DNA of 64,000 nt from Terrimesophilobacter mesophilus (lineage in GTDB: Bacteria; Actinomycetota; Actinomycetes; Actinomycetales; Microbacteriaceae): positions 62,001 through 126,000 of the forward strand of contig NZ_JACHBP010000001.1 of assembly GCF_014200375.1 (NCBI RefSeq), read 5' to 3'. Of the stretch, positions 60,113 to 64,000 are shown piece by piece. How positions within the stretch are numbered: the stretch's first letter is position 1; each line of letters begins with the position of its first letter. The notes beneath the pieces were generated by a model. The model made no database searches, was not told the origin of the DNA, and saw only the letters and a program-made list of their open reading frames with translations. The position numbers were made by a program, and so were the translations under genes.

Positions 60113-61035
60113 CCGGACTGCGGATCGTCTTCGCGGGAAGCCCAGAGGCGGCCGTCCCCTCGCTTCGCGCACTCGCGGTCGGCGGTCACCACATCGTCGG
60201 AGTCATCACGCGCGCGCCGTCGGCGATCGGCCGTAAGCGGGTGCTCACCCCGACACCCGTTGCGCTGGCCGCCGCGGAGCTGGGACTCCCTCTCGTGGAG
60301 ACGAACACGCTCTCCGGGCAGGTGACGAAGGACATCCTGGCCCTCGAACCGGACCTCGGGGTGATCGTGGCTTACGGGGGTCTCGTTCGCGAACCGCTGC
60401 TGTCCGCGCCGGAACACGGTTGGATCAACCTGCACTTCTCGGTGCTGCCCCGCTGGAGAGGTGCCGCGCCCGTCCAGCGCGCCATCATGGCGGGCGACGA
60501 GATCACGGGTGCGAGCGTCTTCCGGCTCGTGGAAGAGCTCGACGCGGGACCCGTGTTCGGCTCCTTCACCCAGGCGATCGGCCGCAACGAGACGGCCGGG
60601 CACCTCCTCGACTCCCTCGCCGACGGGGGAGCCGGCCTCCTCGTCAAGGTCGTGGACATGATCGGCGAAGGCTCGGCGCGCGCTCACGACCAGGTCGGTG
60701 ACGTGACCCTCGCACCGAAACTGACCCTCGAGGACGGCCGGATCGACTGGGCGCGGCCGGCTGCGGCGATCGACTGCGGGATCCGCGGCGTGAGCCCGGA
60801 GCCCGGGGCGTTCACCGTCGTGGCGGACGAGCGCCTAAAGGTCCTCGATGCGCGGATCGCACATGAGTGCGCGCCCCTGCCGCCCGGCCGGATGGAACTC
60901 GCCGGCGCCCAGGTGTTCGTCGGGACGGCATCCGCGCCCATCGAGCTGCTGGAGGTGCAGCCCGCCGGGAGGAACCGGATGGCGGCACCCGACTGGTGGA
61001 GGGGCCGCCGCGCAGGCGAGGTCACGGCAGGATGA
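60109..61035 (+). CDS. fmt: Methionyl-tRNA formyltransferase
   Basis: A 308-residue enzyme formylating initiator Met-tRNA. The catalytic motif is INLHFSVLPRWRGAAPVQRAI with the Asn-His pair, and VFAGSPEAAVPSLRAL starts the Rossmann-like domain; the C-terminal OB domain follows about residue 205. GTG start overlapping priA (GTGA), stop overlapping rsmB (ATGA). Confidence 0.96.
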   Translation: MTGLRIVFAGSPEAAVPSLRALAVGGHHIVGVITRAPSAIGRKRVLTPTPVALAAAELGLPLVETNTLSGQVTKDILALEPDLGVIVAYGGLVREPLLSAPEHGWINLHFSVLPRWRGAAPVQRAIMAGDEITGASVFRLVEELDAGPVFGSFTQAIGRNETAGHLLDSLADGGAGLLVKVVDMIGEGSARAHDQVGDVTLAPKLTLEDGRIDWARPAAAIDCGIRGVSPEPGAFTVVADERLKVLDARIAHECAPLPPGRMELAGAQVFVGTASAPIELLEVQPAGRNRMAAPDWWRGRRAGEVTAG

Positions 61036-62432
61036 GTGCGCCAGGTCAGGCCCGTGACCGCGTCCAGCCTGCGAGGCGCGTGGCGTTCGACGTGATTCGC
61101 GCCGTGAGCGATTCCGACGCGTACGCGAACCTCCTGCTTCCGGTGCTGCTGGAGCGTTCCGGCCTGCACGACGCCGATGCCCGGCTCGCCACGGAACTCG
61201 CCTACGGCACCCTGCGCCGGCAGGGCTACTACGACCGGGTCATCGAACTCGCTGCAGGACGCGACGTCGCACGCATCGATCCGCCGATTCTCGACGTGCT
61301 CCGCCTCGGGGTCCACCAGATCCTGTCGATGCGGGTCGCCCAGCACGCCGCGGTCGATGAGGCGGTCTCACTCGCGCGTCTCGCCGGGTCGCGGTCGTCG
61401 ACCGGATTCGTGAACGGCGTCCTCCGGACGATCACGAGGACGAGCGCGGACGAGTGGAGGAGACGCGTGGTGGGCGAGCAGTCCACCGCAGACGACCGAC
61501 TCGCTGCGGAGAGTTCGCATCCGGCCTGGATCGTGCGGGCATTTCGCAGCGCGCTCGAAGCCGAGGGGCGGGGCGCAGAGATCGAGGAGCTTCTCGATGC
61601 GGACAATGCCGCGCCCAGGGTGAGCCTCGTCGCGCTTCCCGGCCTCGCGGCCCCGACCGAATTGACCGGGGCGACGCCTGGAGCGCTCTCTCCGTACTCC
61701 GCCGTGAGCGATGGTGGCGATCCCGCCCGATGGCCCGCCGTGAGGGAGGGAAGGGTGCGCGTACAGGACGAGGGCTCCCAGCTCGCGGCTCTCGCCCTCG
61801 CGGGGTCCAGGCCGATCGACGCGGGGGAGAGATGGCTCGACCTGTGCGCGGGCCCGGGCGGCAAGGCCGCGCTGCTCGCGGCTGTGGCGGAGATCGGCGG
61901 CGCCACGCTGGTTGCGAACGAGATACTCCCGGCCAGGGCCGCGCTCGTCCGCGGTGCGCTCAGCGTCTTCTCCGATCCGCCCGTCGTCCTCGAGGAGGAC
62001 GGCCGGGACATCGGTCGGCGGATGCTGGGGTCCTTCGACCGCATCCTGCTGGATGCGCCGTGCTCGGGCCTGGGGGCGCTGCGGAGGCGCCCCGAGGCGC
62101 GCTGGCGCAAGCAGCCGAAGGACATTCCTGAGCTCACTGCGCTTCAGGTCGCGCTCATCGACTCTGCGGCCGCTGCACTGGTGCCGGGCGGGATCCTCGC
62201 GTACGTCACCTGTTCTCCCCATCGCGCGGAGACCGTCGCGGTCGTCGAGCACGCGGTGCGCACGATGGGGCTCGAGACTCTCGACACGCCAGGCGTTCTC
62301 TCACCGATCCTCGCCCAACCGGCCGACCTCGGCACGGCATCCCACGTTCAGCTGTGGCCCCACGTCCACGGCACCGACGCGATGTTCATCGCGCTGCTCA
62401 GGAAGCCCGCCCCAGAAGACGCTCCCCGGTAG
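61032..62432 (+). CDS. rsmB: 16S rRNA m5C967-type methyltransferase RsmB (Fmu)
   Basis: A 466-residue SAM-dependent RNA methyltransferase. The N-terminal NusB-like domain (about 10-145, LRLGVHQILSMRVAQHAAVD) is followed by the Rossmann domain with WLDLCAGPGGKAALLAA, the catalytic Cys motif LLDAPCSGLGALRRRPEARW and VTCSPHRAET. The ATG overlaps the fmt stop. Its TAG stop is the beginning of the rpe -10 hexamer. Confidence 0.94.
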   Translation: MSAPGQARDRVQPARRVAFDVIRAVSDSDAYANLLLPVLLERSGLHDADARLATELAYGTLRRQGYYDRVIELAAGRDVARIDPPILDVLRLGVHQILSMRVAQHAAVDEAVSLARLAGSRSSTGFVNGVLRTITRTSADEWRRRVVGEQSTADDRLAAESSHPAWIVRAFRSALEAEGRGAEIEELLDADNAAPRVSLVALPGLAAPTELTGATPGALSPYSAVSDGGDPARWPAVREGRVRVQDEGSQLAALALAGSRPIDAGERWLDLCAGPGGKAALLAAVAEIGGATLVANEILPARAALVRGALSVFSDPPVVLEEDGRDIGRRMLGSFDRILLDAPCSGLGALRRRPEARWRKQPKDIPELTALQVALIDSAAAALVPGGILAYVTCSPHRAETVAVVEHAVRTMGLETLDTPGVLSPILAQPADLGTASHVQLWPHVHGTDAMFIALLRKPAPEDAPR

Positions 62433-62435
62433 GCT
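62430..62435 (+). promoter_or_regulatory. Leaderless-type -10 of rpe, overlapping the rsmB stop
   Basis: TAGGCT, 6 nt (TGCCAC), then ATG 62442. TAG is the rsmB stop codon; the hexamer is identical to those of nhaA and ruvA. Confidence 0.55.
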
Positions 62436-62441
62436 TGCCAC

Positions 62442-63098
62442 ATGCCCGTCCGCATCAATCCCAGCATCCTGTCGGCGGACTTCGTGAACATCGAGCGGGA
62501 TATCGGGCGCGTCGCCTCTGCAGACTTCGTGCACGTGGACGTCATGGACAACCACTTCGTGCCGAATCTGACCTTTGGGCCCCAGATGGTCGGCCGCATC
62601 CAGGACGTCTCCCCGCTGCCACTCGACGTGCACCTCATGATCGAGGACCCCGACCGCTGGGCGCCGGGCTACGCCGAGCTCGGTGCGTATTCCGTGACGT
62701 TCCACGCTGAGGCGGCGGCGGATGCGGTGGGGCTCGCACGTCGACTCCGCGAGATCGGAGCGCGGGCCGGCATCGCCGTCAAGCCGGGGACGGCCATCGA
62801 GCCGTACCTCGAGCTCCTCACGGAGTTCGATCAGGTCCTCGTGATGACGGTCGAGCCCGGCTTCGGCGGGCAATCCTTCATCGAGTCCGTCATGCCGAAG
62901 CTCACGGCGCTCTCCGCGGCCGTCTCGACGTCGGGACTGGACGTCTGGCTCCAGGTCGACGGGGGAGTGGATGAGAACACGATCGCGATCGCCGCCGCGG
63001 CGGGCGCCGACACGTTCGTTGCCGGCTCGAGCGTCTTCAACTCCGGTGACCCCGCCGCGAACATCGCTGCACTGCGCGCCGCGGCCGATCTGGTTTGA
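62442..63098 (+). CDS. rpe: Ribulose-phosphate 3-epimerase
   Basis: A 218-residue (beta/alpha)8 enzyme of the pentose phosphate pathway. It has INPSILSADFVNIERDI, VHVDVMDNHFVPNLTFGP with metal-binding residues, VHLMIEDPD, MTVEPGFGGQSFIESVMPK and VDGGVDENTI. No ribosome binding site precedes it. Confidence 0.97.
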   Translation: MPVRINPSILSADFVNIERDIGRVASADFVHVDVMDNHFVPNLTFGPQMVGRIQDVSPLPLDVHLMIEDPDRWAPGYAELGAYSVTFHAEAAADAVGLARRLREIGARAGIAVKPGTAIEPYLELLTEFDQVLVMTVEPGFGGQSFIESVMPKLTALSAAVSTSGLDVWLQVDGGVDENTIAIAAAAGADTFVAGSSVFNSGDPAANIAALRAAADLV

Positions 63099-63105
63099 TG
63101 GACTC

Positions 63106-63480
63106 ATGACGGACTTCAACAGGACCAAGCCGGAGATCGACTTCTTCGAGGGCGATGCCCCCGATGTTCTCGTCACGAGGGACATCGAGGTCGGCACGGG
63201 GGCCGAGGCAGCCCCCGGTGCGACGGTCGAAGTGCACTATCTCGGGGTGGATCTCGAGACGGGTGAGGAATTCGATTCGAGCTGGAGCCGCGGCGAATCG
63301 ATCACCTTCCCGCTCCGAGGGCTCATCGCGGGCTGGCAGGAGGGCATCCCCGGCATGCGCGTCGGAGGCCGCCGCGAACTCGTGATCCCGCCTCACCTCG
63401 CATACGGCCCCGCGGGTGGCGGGCACGCGCTGTCCGGCCGCACCCTCATCTTCGTCATAGACCTGCTCGGCGTTTCCTAG
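63106..63480 (+). CDS. FKBP-type peptidyl-prolyl cis-trans isomerase
   Basis: A 124-residue cytoplasmic [27 protein letters not shown] starts the fold, [23 protein letters not shown] is the active-site region, and [20 protein letters not shown] the closing loop. No signal peptide is present. A weak TTTGAT lies 6 nt before the ATG, repeating the leaderless spacing. Confidence 0.93.
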   Translation: MTDFNRTKPEIDFFEGDAPDVLVTRDIEVGTGAEAAPGATVEVHYLGVDLETGEEFDSSWSRGESITFPLRGLIAGWQEGIPGMRVGGRRELVIPPHLAYGPAGGGHALSGRTLIFVIDLLGVS

Positions 63481-63484
63481 CTAG

Positions 63485-63490
63485 TACCCT
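63485..63490 (+). promoter_or_regulatory. Leaderless-type -10 of hisE-hisG
   Basis: TACCCT, 7 nt, then GTG 63498. No Shine-Dalgarno is seen. Confidence 0.4.
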
Positions 63491-63497
63491 TGACCGA

Positions 63498-63761
63498 GTG
63501 AAGACGTTCGACGCGCTGTTCGCGGAGCTGACCGAGAAGGCCGAGACCCGGCCGAAGGGCTCCGGTACCGTCGAGCGTCTCGACGCAGGTGTCCACTCGA
63601 TCGGCAAGAAGCTCATCGAGGAGGCGGCCGAGGCGTGGATGGCCGCAGAGTACGAGTCGCGCGAACGCACGGCGGAGGAACTCTCACAACTGATCTACCA
63701 CATCCAGGTGCTCATGATCGCGAAGGGCATCACGACGGAGGATGTCTACCGACATCTGTGA
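63498..63761 (+). CDS. hisE: Phosphoribosyl-ATP pyrophosphatase HisE
   Basis: An 87-residue all-helical enzyme for the second step of histidine synthesis. [20 protein letters not shown], then [20 protein letters not shown] with the metal-binding Glu residues, and [15 protein letters not shown] match the family. It is the stand-alone HisE typical of actinobacteria, usually paired with hisG. Confidence 0.96.
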   Translation: MKTFDALFAELTEKAETRPKGSGTVERLDAGVHSIGKKLIEEAAEAWMAAEYESRERTAEELSQLIYHIQVLMIAKGITTEDVYRHL

Positions 63762-63819
63762 CGCGCATCCGCTCCGTCCACTGATCCTCCGAAGCATCGG
63801 GTGAAGGAAGAGAACCGAC

Positions 63820-64000
63820 ATGCTCAGAATCGCCGTACCGAACAAGGGGCTGCTGTCCGACGCGGCCACCCAGATGCTCGCGGAGGCCGGCTACGTCACC
63901 CGGCGGGACGCGAAGGAACTCATCGTCTTCGACCCGGCGAACGAGGTGGAGTTCTTCTACCTGCGGCCGCGGGACATCGCCACCTACGTCGGCTCCGGTG
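63820..64000 (+). CDS. hisG: ATP phosphoribosyltransferase HisG, N-terminal part (cut by window edge)
   Basis: The first 60 codons of HisG, the committed and feedback-controlled step of histidine synthesis. [20 protein letters not shown] and [20 protein letters not shown] match the long-form actinobacterial enzyme. AAGGAAG lies about 10 nt before the ATG. It follows hisE after 58 bp with no hairpin I can see; the gene continues beyond the window. Confidence 0.95.
   Translation, partial: MLRIAVPNKGLLSDAATQMLAEAGYVTRRDAKELIVFDPANEVEFFYLRPRDIATYVGSG

Overview
The window is a contiguous, gene-dense, high-GC piece of a Gram-positive actinobacterial chromosome. The best guess is a member of the Microbacteriaceae (Leifsonia/Microbacterium-like). 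Reasons: heavy use of GTG and TGA; actinobacterial families (DUF3000, mycobacterial-type HIT/Ap4A phosphorylase, mIHF, helicase-less PriA, type 2 PyrF); and gene order that follows Mycobacterium tuberculosis in two long blocks, remembered as roughly Rv2614-Rv2533 and Rv1379-Rv1408. I see no insertion sequence, phage gene, CRISPR array or rRNA. The species cannot be named from the sequence alone.

Layout. 1-4.6 kb: 3' part of aconitase (+) facing a beta-oxidation pair fadA-fadB (-). 4.7-6.5 kb: RNase D and DUF3000 (-). 6.5-9.8 kb: a membrane-anchored alpha/beta hydrolase (+) facing a RibD/DHFR-like reductase, SufE and a sulfurtransferase (-). 9.9-14.5 kb: ZapE-like ATPase (+), NhaA (-), then ammonium transporter amt and a diverged Amt-like paralogue (+). 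14.5-15.0 kb: four tRNA genes (Val-CAC on -, Gly-GCC, Cys-GCA and Val-GAC on +). 15.0-17.7 kb: a TetR regulator (-) diverging from an unusual lipoprotein with a Lon-type (S16) protease domain. 17.7-25.4 kb: thrS, HIT, pdxS, pdxT, a membrane protein, yebC, ruvC-ruvA-ruvB. 25.5-31.1 kb: yajC-secD-secF and rel. 31.0-33.9 kb (-): AbiEi-like protein, DUF349 protein, cyclophilin. 33.9-45.8 kb (+): rarA, rpsD, a small membrane protein, alaS, ruvX, mltG, aroE-aroC-aroK-aroB-aroQ, efp, nusB. 45.8-64.0 kb (+): pyrR-pyrB-pyrC-PH-like-carA-carB-pyrF, an mIHF-guanylate kinase fusion, rpoZ, coaBC, metK, priA, fmt, rsmB, rpe, an FKBP, hisE and the start of hisG.

How the genes work together. The long + strand arrays are biosynthetic and housekeeping operons with many 4-bp ATGA/GTGA overlaps. 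They cover shikimate/chorismate synthesis, de novo UMP synthesis with its own PyrR control, purine-nucleotide and cofactor supply, PLP synthesis, Holliday-junction processing, Sec translocation and stringent response. No protein gene shows a frameshift or clear decay; the unusual items are diverged or fused proteins.

The most interesting points are: (i) a lipid-anchored, apparently ATP-independent Lon-like protease whose Ser-Lys spacing matches Lon, divergent from a TetR gene over a two-copy 18-bp operator-like repeat; (ii) a tandem Amt-fold paralogue lacking the twin-His pore and Phe gate; (iii) an mIHF-Gmk fusion; and (iv) a recurring leaderless promoter design, in which a TANNNT hexamer lies 6-7 nt before the start codon. 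Design (iv) includes a 22-nt divergent promoter and four cases where the TAG stop of one gene is also the start of the next gene's -10 hexamer.
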